A stretch of 64,000 nt of DNA from Paenibacillus endophyticus (GTDB taxonomy: Bacteria; Bacillota; Bacilli; Paenibacillales; Paenibacillaceae), in the NCBI RefSeq assembly GCF_014192395.1, contig NZ_JACHXW010000019.1, forward strand, positions 62,001 to 126,000. Direction: 5' to 3'. Within the stretch, counting starts at the first letter, position 1. Every line of letters begins with the position of its first letter. The notes beneath the pieces were generated by a model, which saw nothing but the letters and a program-made list of their open reading frames with translations, was not told where the DNA came from and did no database searches. Positions 54,852 through 63,463 of this stretch are shown one piece after another. Position numbers and translations under genes: made by a program.

Positions 54852-56456
54852 ATGGAGTCGACGAAAACGCCTAGCGAGATTTCCAGGCGGCAGTTTCTTA
54901 CTACAGTGGGAAAGCTAGGTGGAGGAGCAGCGGTATTCAGCGTAATGGGTACACTGGGGCTGCTGTCACCGGAAACATTGAAGGCAGCAGACTACGAACC
55001 GCCGGACGGGAACGAGCTCTCGATGAGCAAGAAGGGAGGCAAAAAAATTATTATTTTAGGCGCCGGCATCGCAGGGATGACCGCCGCTTACGAGCTGGGC
55101 CAAGCTGGCTATGATTGTACGATTCTGGAAGCACGCGCCCGTTCGGGAGGACGCATCTGGTCTGTGCGCCGCGGGACAACGGTCGCTGAGCTTGGAGCTT
55201 CGAAGCAAGTCGCGCGCTTCTCTGACGGCTTGTATTTGAATGGAGGCCCCATGCGTATTCCGCAATTCCATGTCACGATGGAGTATATTCGGAAGTTCGG
55301 CATTCCAATTGAACCATTCAACAATGTGAATGACCACGCTTATTACTATAACGAGGAAGTAGGCGAGCTTTCCGGCAAGAAAATCAGAAAGCGCGAGGCA
55401 AAAGCGGATGTTCGCGGTTACGTTAATGAATTGATGGCTAAGGCGGTTAATCAGAATGCGCTGGATCTGCCGATTACTGCCGAGGAGAAGGAGAAATTGG
55501 TAGCCTACCTTCGCTCGGAGGGAGGATTGGATGCCGATTTGTTCTACAAGGCTTCCTCTCGCGGCGGTTACAAGGACGAGCCGGGTGCAAGGCTTGATGC
55601 CGGGGTGATAAGGGATCCATTCAACATGAAGGCCATTCTAAATTCAGGCTTCGGCAATTACTTCAGCAGCGAATACGGCTATGACCAGCAAATGATGATG
55701 TTTCATCCGGTAGGCGGGATGGATACGATCTCTAATGCGTTCGAGAAAAGGCTGAAGGGCAAAATAAAATTCAACTCTGAGGTCATCGAGATCAAGCAAA
55801 GCGGCAATGGCGTTACCGTACTCTATAAGGATCTCGCTTCGGGCGAGGAGCAAAAGATCGAAGGCGAGTATTGTATTTGCACGATTCCGTTGTCTGTGCT
55901 GAAATCAGTCAAAGCCGATTTCTCTCCGGAGATGAAAAAGGCGATTGACAGTATCGGCTACGCATCTGCAGGTAAGATCGGATTGCAGTTCAAGCGCCGA
56001 TTTTGGGAAGAGGACGAGCAAATTTACGGCGGCAATACGCTGACCAACATGGATATATCGTCAATCTATTACCCGCCTACAGGCTATATGCAAAAGAAAG
56101 GACTGCTGCTAGGCTATTATGCATTCGGCGGAAATGCAGATAAGCTGGGCGAGATGTCCTATCTTCAGAGGGAAGCACATGCGCTGCAGCAGGGCGCGAA
56201 AATTCATCCGCAATATCATAAAGAATTCGAGGCTTCATTCTCCATAGACTGGAAACGTATCAAATATAATCTAGGCGGCTGGGTATCGTACTCGGGTGAC
56301 CAGCGTACGACTGTTTATCCGACACTCTGCAAGCCGGACCGCAGAGTTTATCTTGCTGGTGAGCATATCAGCTATATTACGGCGTGGATGGCAGGCGGTA
56401 TCGAGTCGGCCCGTGCAGTCGTAACCGATATTCATCAGCGCGTTATGAAAGAGTAG
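54852..56456 (+). CDS. Tat-exported FAD-dependent amine (or amino-acid) oxidase
   Basis: 534 residues from ATG 54852 (GGAG nine bases before). Twin-arginine signal SRRQFLTTVGKLGGG with hydrophobic core and a likely cut at LKA-AD. FAD-binding fold IIILGAGIAGMTAAYELGQ, ARSGGRIW, and the C-terminal FAD motif YLAGEHISYITAWMAGGIESA of the monoamine/L-amino-acid oxidase family. Such enzymes turn an amine or amino acid into an imine plus hydrogen peroxide; Tat export fits a protein that folds around FAD in the cytosol. Downstream genes encode a secreted RidA-like protein and TatA. Substrate unknown. Confidence 0.9.
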   Translation: MESTKTPSEISRRQFLTTVGKLGGGAAVFSVMGTLGLLSPETLKAADYEPPDGNELSMSKKGGKKIIILGAGIAGMTAAYELGQAGYDCTILEARARSGGRIWSVRRGTTVAELGASKQVARFSDGLYLNGGPMRIPQFHVTMEYIRKFGIPIEPFNNVNDHAYYYNEEVGELSGKKIRKREAKADVRGYVNELMAKAVNQNALDLPITAEEKEKLVAYLRSEGGLDADLFYKASSRGGYKDEPGARLDAGVIRDPFNMKAILNSGFGNYFSSEYGYDQQMMMFHPVGGMDTISNAFEKRLKGKIKFNSEVIEIKQSGNGVTVLYKDLASGEEQKIEGEYCICTIPLSVLKSVKADFSPEMKKAIDSIGYASAGKIGLQFKRRFWEEDEQIYGGNTLTNMDISSIYYPPTGYMQKKGLLLGYYAFGGNADKLGEMSYLQREAHALQQGAKIHPQYHKEFEASFSIDWKRIKYNLGGWVSYSGDQRTTVYPTLCKPDRRVYLAGEHISYITAWMAGGIESARAVVTDIHQRVMKE

Positions 56457-56503
56457 CAGGTAGAGTTCATTCAGTTTGTGAACATAGAGGAGGAATGCTG
56501 GAT

Positions 56504-57073
56504 ATGAAAATGAAGATAAAGCTGAAGCGGAATACGAAAATCGCAGTCGCAGCAGCCATGTTGTCATGCTTCTTGGGTGCGTCCGTCTATGCCAGTGCTT
56601 TGACCCCTAATAAATTGTCTTTAACGCCGGTAAACGAGCCTGAATTCTACGGAAGTCCGAGCTCGTCTATTGCAAGCGCGGTGGCTTTGCCGGCGGCGGC
56701 AGCGACGTTCTCGACGAGCGGCACTGTCCCTCCGCTGCTGAACAAGGAAGGCAAGACGCTATATGAGCGATACGGAGATACGGAGAAGCAAGGGGAAGGC
56801 ATCCTTCTAAATATTGAGAAACAGCTTAAGGAGCAAGGGCTAGGCTTAAAGGATGTAATCTATTTAAGGGTATATATTACGCCTGACGCAGCCAAGAATA
56901 ATGAATTCGATTATCAAGGTTGGTTTAATGCCTATGCGAAGTTTTTCAATACAAAGGAAAATCCAATCAAGCCAGCGCGTTCCACGGTAGGTGTAGCGGG
57001 GCTGGTCAATAAGGATTGGCTGATTGAGATCGAAGCAGTGGCCGCTTATCCGATTCCCCATAATCAAGATTAG
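56504..57073 (+). CDS. Secreted RidA/YjgF-like imine deaminase
   Basis: 189 residues from ATG 56504, ten bases after GGAGG; ATG 56495 touches that site. Sec-type signal peptide (KRNTKIAVAAAMLSCFLGASVYASA). The mature part follows the RidA pattern: FSTSGTVPP, QGEGILLNIEKQLKEQGLGL, DVIYLRVYITPD, PARSTVGVAGL with the substrate-binding Arg, and IEIEAVAAYP with the catalytic Glu. RidA proteins hydrolyse reactive enamines and imines to keto acids and ammonia. Most are cytosolic; a secreted one next to an exported imine-making oxidase is a good functional match. Confidence 0.83.
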   Translation: MKMKIKLKRNTKIAVAAAMLSCFLGASVYASALTPNKLSLTPVNEPEFYGSPSSSIASAVALPAAAATFSTSGTVPPLLNKEGKTLYERYGDTEKQGEGILLNIEKQLKEQGLGLKDVIYLRVYITPDAAKNNEFDYQGWFNAYAKFFNTKENPIKPARSTVGVAGLVNKDWLIEIEAVAAYPIPHNQD

Positions 57074-57121
57074 TCTTTGAAGCTTGTTCGCGATAAAAAG
57101 AAGAAATGGAGATGATGATTG

Positions 57122-57313
57122 ATGCTTCAAAGTATTGGTTTACCAGGACTTATTATGATTCTTGTAGTGGTATTGATCATTTTCGGACCATCCAAGCTGC
57201 CCGAGCTCGGCAGAGCGGTAGGACGAACGCTGCATGAGTTCAAGTCGTCTGCCAAAGAGCTAGTCGCCGAAACGAAGGATGATGTTATTGAGAAGCAAGA
57301 GGTTGCGAAGTAG
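57122..57313 (+). CDS. tatA: Twin-arginine translocase pore subunit TatA
   Basis: 63 residues from ATG 57122 (TTG one codon earlier also possible; GGAG upstream). Membrane helix GLIMILVVVLIIFGPSKLPELG with the FGPSKLPELG hinge of TatA, then an amphipathic helix RAVGRTLHEFKSSAKELV and acidic tail. Polymerises to form the Tat channel for TatC-bound cargo. Third gene of the oxidase operon, 48 bases after the RidA-like gene. Confidence 0.94.
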   Translation: MLQSIGLPGLIMILVVVLIIFGPSKLPELGRAVGRTLHEFKSSAKELVAETKDDVIEKQEVAK

Positions 57314-57359
57314 CGGAAACCAAACCCATGCATGAATGCATGGATGACCTCATAATACG

Positions 57360-57405
57360 ATGGGTTGCCTTGAATGTAGATTTAATTACATTCGGGGCAA
57401 CCCAT
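57360..57405. terminator. Terminator-like hairpin after tatA
   Basis: ATGGGTTGCCTTGAATGTA pairs with TACATTCGGGGCAACCCAT with two wobble pairs and an 8-base loop, but no long T run follows. A second small hairpin CCATGCAT-GA-ATGCATGG lies just before it (57326-57343). They separate tatA from a convergent reductase gene. Confidence 0.6.
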
Positions 57406-57432
57406 TATTCATGCAAGCGCCTTTTGAAGCGC

Positions 57433-58326
57433 CTATCCTTTATGTCCAAGCTTGCGGCCGATCCACTGCTCGTATGCTTGGCCTACGCTGGACATATCGA
57501 GCGCGCCAAGGCCCATCGCATCACCTACTTGGAATAAGCTTTTGGAAGCTTCAAGCAGCGGCGTAGGTACGTTAAGGCTGTCCGACAACACGGATGAGAG
57601 CCGGAGATCCTTCAGCATGAGCTCAAGCGAGAATTGGACGTCATAGTTGCCTTCAAGCAGCTTCGGCCCTTTCATCTCGGCTGCTCTGCTTGCCGCTCCG
57701 CCGGATTGGACGAGCTCGACGAACGCATGGCCGTCAATGCCGCCGCTTGCTGCGATAGCCATTCCTTCCGCAAGTGCAACTACGTTAATGCCGACGATCG
57801 TATTATGCGCTAGCTTTGCGATGGATCCGCTGCCATTTGGTCCCATGGGGATGACCTTTCGGCCCATAGCAAGCAATATATCCTCCACCTCGCCAAGTCG
57901 ATCGGCATTCCCGCCTACCATAAAGACGAGCGTTCCGTCCACGGCAGCCGGTTTGCTGCCAGTGACTGGGGCATCGAGAAAAGCTGCACTGCGCGCCTCT
58001 GCTTCGGCCGCAAGCTCCTTTGCCAGCGTAGGCGAAATCGTGCTGCTGTCGATGAGGGTGACACCGCTGCGAATGCCTTCGAATATGCCATTCTCGCCAA
58101 AATATACCTCGCGAATAGCGGAGTCGTTGCTAATCATCGTAATGACAACATCCACCGAGCCGGCGACTGCAGACGGCGATCCCAGCTCCGTTGCTCCCAG
58201 CGCCAGCAAGGAGTCAGCCTTGCCAGCTGTTCGATTATAGACGGCTACTTCGAAGCCCTTACGCAATAGGTTCGCTGCCATTCCGAGCCCCATAACGCCC
58301 AATCCGATAAATCCGACCTTTTTCAT
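57433..58326 (-). CDS. 3-hydroxyisobutyrate-dehydrogenase-like reductase, second copy
   Basis: 297 residues. Rossmann motif GFIGLGVMGLGMAANLL, DAPVTGSKPAAVDGTL, and GSIAKLAHNTIVG with the catalytic Lys at about 171. Closer to the glyoxylate/succinic-semialdehyde reductase (GLYR/2-hydroxy-3-oxopropionate reductase) branch than the copy at 31713. GGAGGAATTC precedes the ATG. Divergent from pgi and convergent with the Tat operon; aldehyde clean-up after the amine oxidase is possible but speculative. Confidence 0.88.
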   Translation of the reverse strand: MKKVGFIGLGVMGLGMAANLLRKGFEVAVYNRTAGKADSLLALGATELGSPSAVAGSVDVVITMISNDSAIREVYFGENGIFEGIRSGVTLIDSSTISPTLAKELAAEAEARSAAFLDAPVTGSKPAAVDGTLVFMVGGNADRLGEVEDILLAMGRKVIPMGPNGSGSIAKLAHNTIVGINVVALAEGMAIAASGGIDGHAFVELVQSGGAASRAAEMKGPKLLEGNYDVQFSLELMLKDLRLSSVLSDSLNVPTPLLEASKSLFQVGDAMGLGALDMSSVGQAYEQWIGRKLGHKG

Positions 58327-58494
58327 AAAGAATTCCTCCGCTCCATCTTGTTTTTTATTTGATTATACAGATTCTTCATCAATATTTCATTCTTTGTTGC
58401 TTGTTTTTATAAGGTAAATCCGATATTGTAGAGGCTAAGTTGAAAAGCATTATCAAGGCTTTGGTTCACAACATTTTAGGAGGTTTACACTTAC

Positions 58495-59844
58495 ATGAGC
58501 AAAACAGTTCAGTTTGACTACAGCAAAGCGCTGACTTTCATTGGCCAGCATGAAATCGATTATTTGACGGAATCCGTTCGTCTTGCGCATGAGCAATTAC
58601 ATAACGGGACAGGCACTGGCTCGGACTACTTGGGCTGGATCGACCTTCCTACTAACTATGATAAAGAAGAGTTTGCCCGCATTCAACAAGCTGCCGAGAA
58701 AATCAAATCGGATTCCGAGGTACTGATCGTGATCGGAATTGGCGGTTCCTACCTAGGCGCGCGCGCAGCAATTGAGGCATTGTCCCACTCTTTCTATAAT
58801 ATTCTGCCGCAAGAACAACGCAAAACGCCGCAGGTTTTGTTCGCAGGAAACAATATCAGCTCGACATACGTGACCCATCTTCTACAGCTCGTTGAAGGCC
58901 GCGACTGGTCGATCAACGTGATTTCCAAATCGGGAACAACGACTGAGCCGGCTATCGCATTCCGTGTATTCCGTGCCGCGCTTGAGAAGAAATACGGCAA
59001 AGAAGAAGCTCGCAAACGCATATATGCGACAACGGACAGCGAGAAAGGCGCATTGAAGAAGCTCTCTTCGGAAGAAGGCTACGAATCATTCATTATTCCT
59101 GACGATGTAGGCGGCCGTTACTCGGTGCTTACGGCTGTAGGCTTGCTGCCGATCGCGGCTGCCGGCATCAACATTGAGGCAATCATGCAAGGCGCTGCTG
59201 ATGCATCCAAAGAATACAGCAATCCTAATCTTGCCGAGAATGAAGCGTATCAATATGCAGCAGCCCGCAACGCGCTGTACCGCAAAGGCAAAGCAACAGA
59301 AATCCTCGTCAACTATGAGCCTTCCCTGCATTTCGTATCGGAGTGGTGGAAGCAGCTGTTCGGCGAAAGCGAAGGCAAGGATTTCAAAGGCATTTTCCCG
59401 GCGGCTGTCGACTTTTCGACGGATTTGCACTCCATGGGCCAATTTATCCAAGAGGGCAACCGGAACATTTTCGAAACGGTTATTCAAGTCAGAGAAGTGG
59501 CCGAGCACATTTCAATCGAGCATGACGAAGCGGATCTGGACGGCCTGAACTTCCTTACAGGAAAAACAATGGACTTCGTCAACAAAAAGGCGTTCGAGGG
59601 CACGCTCCTAGCGCATACCGACGGCCAGGTTCCGAACTTCATCGTAAACATTGCCGACATGACGCCATACACGTTCGGATACCTAGTTTATTTCTTCGAG
59701 AAAGCTTGCGGAATCAGCGGCTACCTGCTGGGCGTTAACCCATTCGACCAACCAGGCGTAGAAGCGTACAAAAAGAATATGTTCGCGTTGCTTGGCAAAC
59801 CGGGCTTCGAGAAAGAAAAAGCCGAGCTGGAAGCAAGGCTGTAA
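58495..59844 (+). CDS. pgi: Glucose-6-phosphate isomerase
   Basis: 449 residues, the short Firmicute form. Sugar-phosphate motifs GIGGSYLGARAA and SKSGTTTEPAIAFR, base-containing region MGQFIQEGNRNIFETV, and C-terminal NPFDQPGVEAYK. Interconverts glucose-6-phosphate and fructose-6-phosphate in the cytosol. AGGAGGTTT precedes the ATG. The YigZ gene follows 36 bases later. Confidence 0.97.
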   Translation: MSKTVQFDYSKALTFIGQHEIDYLTESVRLAHEQLHNGTGTGSDYLGWIDLPTNYDKEEFARIQQAAEKIKSDSEVLIVIGIGGSYLGARAAIEALSHSFYNILPQEQRKTPQVLFAGNNISSTYVTHLLQLVEGRDWSINVISKSGTTTEPAIAFRVFRAALEKKYGKEEARKRIYATTDSEKGALKKLSSEEGYESFIIPDDVGGRYSVLTAVGLLPIAAAGINIEAIMQGAADASKEYSNPNLAENEAYQYAAARNALYRKGKATEILVNYEPSLHFVSEWWKQLFGESEGKDFKGIFPAAVDFSTDLHSMGQFIQEGNRNIFETVIQVREVAEHISIEHDEADLDGLNFLTGKTMDFVNKKAFEGTLLAHTDGQVPNFIVNIADMTPYTFGYLVYFFEKACGISGYLLGVNPFDQPGVEAYKKNMFALLGKPGFEKEKAELEARL

Positions 59845-59880
59845 AAAGCCGCTCCCATCGGCATGCAGGAGTCATCGCCA

Positions 59881-60513
59881 ATGCTGGATAAATATAGGAC
59901 GGTCAGGCAGCAGGCTAATGCCGAGATCGTCATTAAGAAATCCCGGTTCATCGGGCATGCGAAGCCGGTCGAGACGGAAGAGGAAGCCGTTGCCTTCATT
60001 AATGAAATCAAGCAGCTGCATAAGCAGGCGACGCATAACTGCTCGGCTTATATGGTAGGCGAGCGCGATCAGTTCCAGAAGGCATCCGATGACGGAGAGC
60101 CGAGCGGAACGGCGGGCAAGCCGATTCTTGAGGTCATCAAGCACAAGGGGCTCAAAAATGTCGCCGTCGTCGTAACCCGTTATTTCGGCGGTATTATGCT
60201 TGGGGCAGGCGGTCTCGTGCGTGCCTATACGGACGGCGCGGTTGCCGGTATCGAAGCGGCTGATGAGATCGTCAACGTGCTTCATAGAGAAGTTTTTGTC
60301 GATGTGGACTATACGTGGTATGGGAAGCTGGAGAATGAGCTGCACAGCAAGGGCACGCGCGTTGGCGGGACGGATTTTACGGATCGGGTTATCGTCCGCT
60401 GCCTGCCCGAGAAGCCTGATGCAGAAGCATTTGTAGCATGGATTACGGATCTCACCCAAGGGCAAGCGATTATTGCCGAAGGTGAAACCGTGTACTATAT
60501 CGAAGGTGAATAA
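59881..60513 (+). CDS. YigZ / IMPACT family protein
   Basis: 210 residues from ATG 59881 (CAGGAG ten bases upstream; ATG 59863 precedes it). UPF0029 N-terminal domain with KSRFIGHAKPVETEEEA, HNCSAYMVG and DDGEPSGTAGKPILEV, RYFGGIMLGAGGLVRAY, then the small DUF1949 C-terminal domain. Family linked to control of translation or trans-cleavage; precise role unknown. Confidence 0.92.
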   Translation: MLDKYRTVRQQANAEIVIKKSRFIGHAKPVETEEEAVAFINEIKQLHKQATHNCSAYMVGERDQFQKASDDGEPSGTAGKPILEVIKHKGLKNVAVVVTRYFGGIMLGAGGLVRAYTDGAVAGIEAADEIVNVLHREVFVDVDYTWYGKLENELHSKGTRVGGTDFTDRVIVRCLPEKPDAEAFVAWITDLTQGQAIIAEGETVYYIEGE

Positions 60514-60520
60514 ACGGAAG

Positions 60521-60555
60521 AGGAGCATCAGCATAAGCTGGTCTCCTTTTTTTTT
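60521..60555 (+). terminator. Terminator after the YigZ gene
   Basis: AGGAG..CAGC / GCTGG.CTCCT hairpin with ATAA loop and nine T residues. Confidence 0.82.
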
Positions 60556-60629
60556 GCATACAGGTCAAGAGGAAATGAAAAGGCTATAAAAAAATGCTAT
60601 GAAAGCGATTAGAATTTCTAAATTTTTGA

Positions 60630-60659
60630 TTGACTTAATCCCAGTATGGATGCTACATT
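60630..60659 (+). promoter_or_regulatory. Promoter of the sulfate transport operon
   Basis: -35 TTGACT (60630-60635), 18-base spacer, extended -10 TGCTACATT (60651-60659). Predicted start site about 60666, giving an 80-base leader to cysT. No SAM riboswitch fold is evident in this short leader. Confidence 0.55.
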
Positions 60660-60661
60660 AT

Positions 60662-60688
60662 TAATACCTAGTAAATTAATAGGAATTA
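60662..60688 (+). promoter_or_regulatory. CymR-like operator
   Basis: TAATACCTAGTAAATT followed by AATAGGAATTA resembles the CymR (cysteine metabolism repressor) site TAAWNCN2ANWNAN3ATMGGAATTT, with one extra spacer base and a final A for T. It covers the predicted transcription start, so repression when cysteine is plentiful is the likely effect. Confidence 0.5.
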
Positions 60689-60748
60689 TGTTTTTACTTG
60701 TTTTGCTACACCTACGGCACGAGCCGATGGTCTGGAGGTTAAGTCACA

Positions 60749-61564
60749 GTGAATGCTTTATTTCGTGGGAAAGGATGGAGCTTCGGCTTTCGGAGCGCCA
60801 TTATGCTTTACTTTATTATTCTAATCGTATTACCTATCGTTGGCATTTACACGCAATCCTTTTCGCTTGGATGGACCCCTTTTTGGGAAAGCATTTCCGA
60901 TCCGCTCGCTTGGAAAGCCGTGCTGCTGACCGTGAAATTAGCCGTTATCGCAACGCTGCTGAATGTGTTTCTAGGCACGATGATCGGCTGGGTGCTCATT
61001 CGTTACCGATTTCCGGGACGACGGTTTCTCAATAGCTTGGTTGATCTGCCGTTTGCATTGCCGACTGCGGTTGGCGGGCTTATGATTTTGCTGCTTCTGG
61101 GGCCTAACAGCTTCGTAGGCGGTTTAGCAGAGAAAATCGGCATCGAGATCGTATTCCATGAGCCGGCGATTATCGTAGCAATGCTGTTTGTAACGTTTCC
61201 TTTCGTTATCCGTGCCATTCAGCCGCTGCTGGAGGAAATGGACAAATCGGAGGAAGAAGCGGCTTATACGCTAGGCGCTTCCCGGGCAAAGACGTTTTTT
61301 AGCGTGATCTTTCCTACGATGCTGCCTGGTATTCTGAGCGGAGCGATGCTCGCCTTCTCTCGCGGTATTGCGGAGTTTGGCGCAGTTGTACTCGTTGCGG
61401 GCAATATTCCGGGCAAGACGCTTATCGCATCCGTTTATATTTTTGGAGAAATAGAAAGCAGTAATCCGCAGGGCGCAGCCGCCGTATCGGTTATGCTCCT
61501 TACGTTATCCTTCCTTATTCTATGGACGGTCAACCTCATTCAAGGCAGGAGGGGCGGCCAATGA
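60749..61564 (+). CDS. cysT: Sulfate/thiosulfate ABC transporter permease CysT
   Basis: 271 residues, GTG start ten bases after GGAGG. Six membrane helices; LVDLPFALPTAVGGLM and the EAA loop EEEAAYTLGASRAKTFF; IAEFGAVVLVAGNIPGKT near the C-terminus is typical of CysT/CysU. First gene of the operon; overlaps cysW by four bases. Confidence 0.94.
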   Translation: MNALFRGKGWSFGFRSAIMLYFIILIVLPIVGIYTQSFSLGWTPFWESISDPLAWKAVLLTVKLAVIATLLNVFLGTMIGWVLIRYRFPGRRFLNSLVDLPFALPTAVGGLMILLLLGPNSFVGGLAEKIGIEIVFHEPAIIVAMLFVTFPFVIRAIQPLLEEMDKSEEEAAYTLGASRAKTFFSVIFPTMLPGILSGAMLAFSRGIAEFGAVVLVAGNIPGKTLIASVYIFGEIESSNPQGAAAVSVMLLTLSFLILWTVNLIQGRRGGQ

Positions 61565-62361
61565 TGAGAAGGCTATGGATTACGTTAACTTATATCGTAT
61601 TTGGTTTATTGCTCATTGCCCCGCTAATCAAAATCTTCACAGGCTCATGGGCAGAAGGCTGGAATGGCTTTATTGAAGGCATTACGAGGCCGCAGTCGCT
61701 GCATGCGCTGATGATGACCGGGATAATCGTTGTTGTGGTTACCGTATTGAACACGGTATTCGGGATCATGCTGGCCATGTATCTCGTTCGGGCGGAGTGG
61801 ATAGGACGACGGATCAAGCGCCTGCTCAACAGCTTGGTCGACTTGCCTTTCGCCGTATCGCCGGTTATCGGCGGTCTGATGATCGTGCTTATGCTCGGAC
61901 CAAACACGATTATCGGCACGATGTTCGAGGATGCAGGCATCAAAATCGTATATGCGCTGCCGGGCATGATTCTGGCTACCTTGTTCGTGACATTCCCGCT
62001 CATGGTGCGCGAGGTGATGCCTGTGCTGCAGGAGATCGGCGCGCAGCAGGAGGAAGCGGCATCTACGCTAGGCGCGTACTCTTGGTATACATTCTGGAAG
62101 GTGACATGGCCATCCATCCGATGGGGCGTCATCTATGGCGTTGTATTGACGGTAGCGCGTTCGCTTGGGGAATTTGGCGCGGTGCTCGTCGTATCGGGCA
62201 ACATTATGAATAAAACGCAAACGGCTACAACGCTAGTTTATCAGGATGTGGAAAATTTCAACGTTGTTGCCGCCAATGGCGTAGCGCTCGTTCTTGCGGC
62301 ATTTTCCGTGGGACTGCTGCTGCTGATGGAATGGGCGAAAAAACGAAAGGAAGTGCATTAA
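61561..62361 (+). CDS. cysW: Sulfate/thiosulfate ABC transporter permease CysW
   Basis: 266 residues from ATG 61561 (ATGA overlap; AGGAGGGG upstream). Six membrane helices; LVDLPFAVSPVIGGLM, EAA loop EEAASTLGAYSWYTFW, and SLGEFGAVLVVSGNIMNKT. Pairs with CysT in the membrane. Confidence 0.94.
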   Translation: MMRRLWITLTYIVFGLLLIAPLIKIFTGSWAEGWNGFIEGITRPQSLHALMMTGIIVVVVTVLNTVFGIMLAMYLVRAEWIGRRIKRLLNSLVDLPFAVSPVIGGLMIVLMLGPNTIIGTMFEDAGIKIVYALPGMILATLFVTFPLMVREVMPVLQEIGAQQEEAASTLGAYSWYTFWKVTWPSIRWGVIYGVVLTVARSLGEFGAVLVVSGNIMNKTQTATTLVYQDVENFNVVAANGVALVLAAFSVGLLLLMEWAKKRKEVH

Positions 62362-62364
62362 GCC

Positions 62365-63429
62365 ATGCATATTGAAGTACGGAACTTGAACAAAAACTTT
62401 GGCGACTTTCATGCCGTTAAGGACGTAAGCTTTGAAATCGAAAAAGGTCATCTGATCGGCTTGCTCGGACCGAGCGGCGGCGGTAAAACGTCCATACTTC
62501 GTATGTTGGCGGGGCTTGAGTCCCCTTCCTCCGGCGATATTATTTTCCATGGAAAACGCGTAAACGACCTGCCTCCGCAGGAGCGGGGCATAGGGTTCGT
62601 ATTCCAAAACTATGCGCTGTTCAAGCATATGACGGTATACGACAACATCGCATTCGGATTAAAGGTGAAGAAGCAGTCGAAAGAACAGATTAGAGAGCGC
62701 GTCATGTATTTGGTGGAGCTTACCGGTCTTAAGGGCTTCGAGCACCGCTACGCCCATCAGCTCTCCGGGGGACAACGTCAGCGCGTAGCATTTGCAAGAG
62801 CGCTTGCTCCCGAACCTCAGCTGCTGCTGCTCGATGAGCCGTTCGCTGCCATTGATGCCAAGATCCGGACAGAGCTTCGCACGTGGCTGAAGGAAATGAT
62901 TGAGCGAGTGGGCATCACATCTATTTTCGTTACGCATGACCAAGAGGAAGCGATCGAGGTAGCCGATGAAATTATGATTATAAGCAAAGGCAAGCTGGAA
63001 CAAAAGGGAAGTCCTTGGGATATTTACAAAAATCCAGAAACGCCTTTCGTCGCAAGCTTTATCGGCGAATCAACGATCGTCGACAATATTTCGCAGCTTA
63101 AGGGCTTTGAGGATGCGGCGAGCCGTCCCGGCACGAAGGCACTCATCCGTCCCGAGTATATTGAGATCGGCAAGCCGGGGGAAATTCGACTAGCTTCCGC
63201 AACGCTTCCAGGAAAAGTGAAGCATCTGCATTTCCGAGGCAGCGAGTGGATGGTCGAGCTGCTTGTCGGCGATACGAAGCTCATCACGTACCGTTCACTA
63301 GAGAAGGAAGTGCTTCATCCAGGCGACGATGTGAGCGTGCTGGTGCACCGTGCCTATCTATTCAACGACAATGACAGCTGGATTGCAGAGAATACATTGA
63401 AGGTTGACCCGATGCCTATTCATATCTAA
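62365..63429 (+). CDS. cysA: Sulfate ABC transporter ATP-binding protein CysA
   Basis: 354 residues, AAAGGAAG before ATG. Walker A GPSGGGKTS at 35-43, signature LSGGQRQRVAFARAL, Walker B LLLLDEPFAAID, H-loop FVTHDQEEA; C-terminal TOBE-like domain (about 240-350, ALIRPEYIEIG). Drives sulfate/thiosulfate import through CysT/CysW. Confidence 0.94.
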   Translation: MHIEVRNLNKNFGDFHAVKDVSFEIEKGHLIGLLGPSGGGKTSILRMLAGLESPSSGDIIFHGKRVNDLPPQERGIGFVFQNYALFKHMTVYDNIAFGLKVKKQSKEQIRERVMYLVELTGLKGFEHRYAHQLSGGQRQRVAFARALAPEPQLLLLDEPFAAIDAKIRTELRTWLKEMIERVGITSIFVTHDQEEAIEVADEIMIISKGKLEQKGSPWDIYKNPETPFVASFIGESTIVDNISQLKGFEDAASRPGTKALIRPEYIEIGKPGEIRLASATLPGKVKHLHFRGSEWMVELLVGDTKLITYRSLEKEVLHPGDDVSVLVHRAYLFNDNDSWIAENTLKVDPMPIHI

Positions 63430-63463
63430 CCAATAAGCGACGTAGAAAGAGTTGTATGCGAAC

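Noticed and set aside
57647..58240. 197-residue frame opposite the second reductase
   Set aside because: Ala/Ser/Pro-rich shadow; the minus-strand reductase has Rossmann and catalytic motifs.
60660..60748. SAM (S-box) riboswitch before cysT
   Set aside because: The leader is about 80 bases, with no multi-stem fold or terminator; a CymR-like site explains control better.
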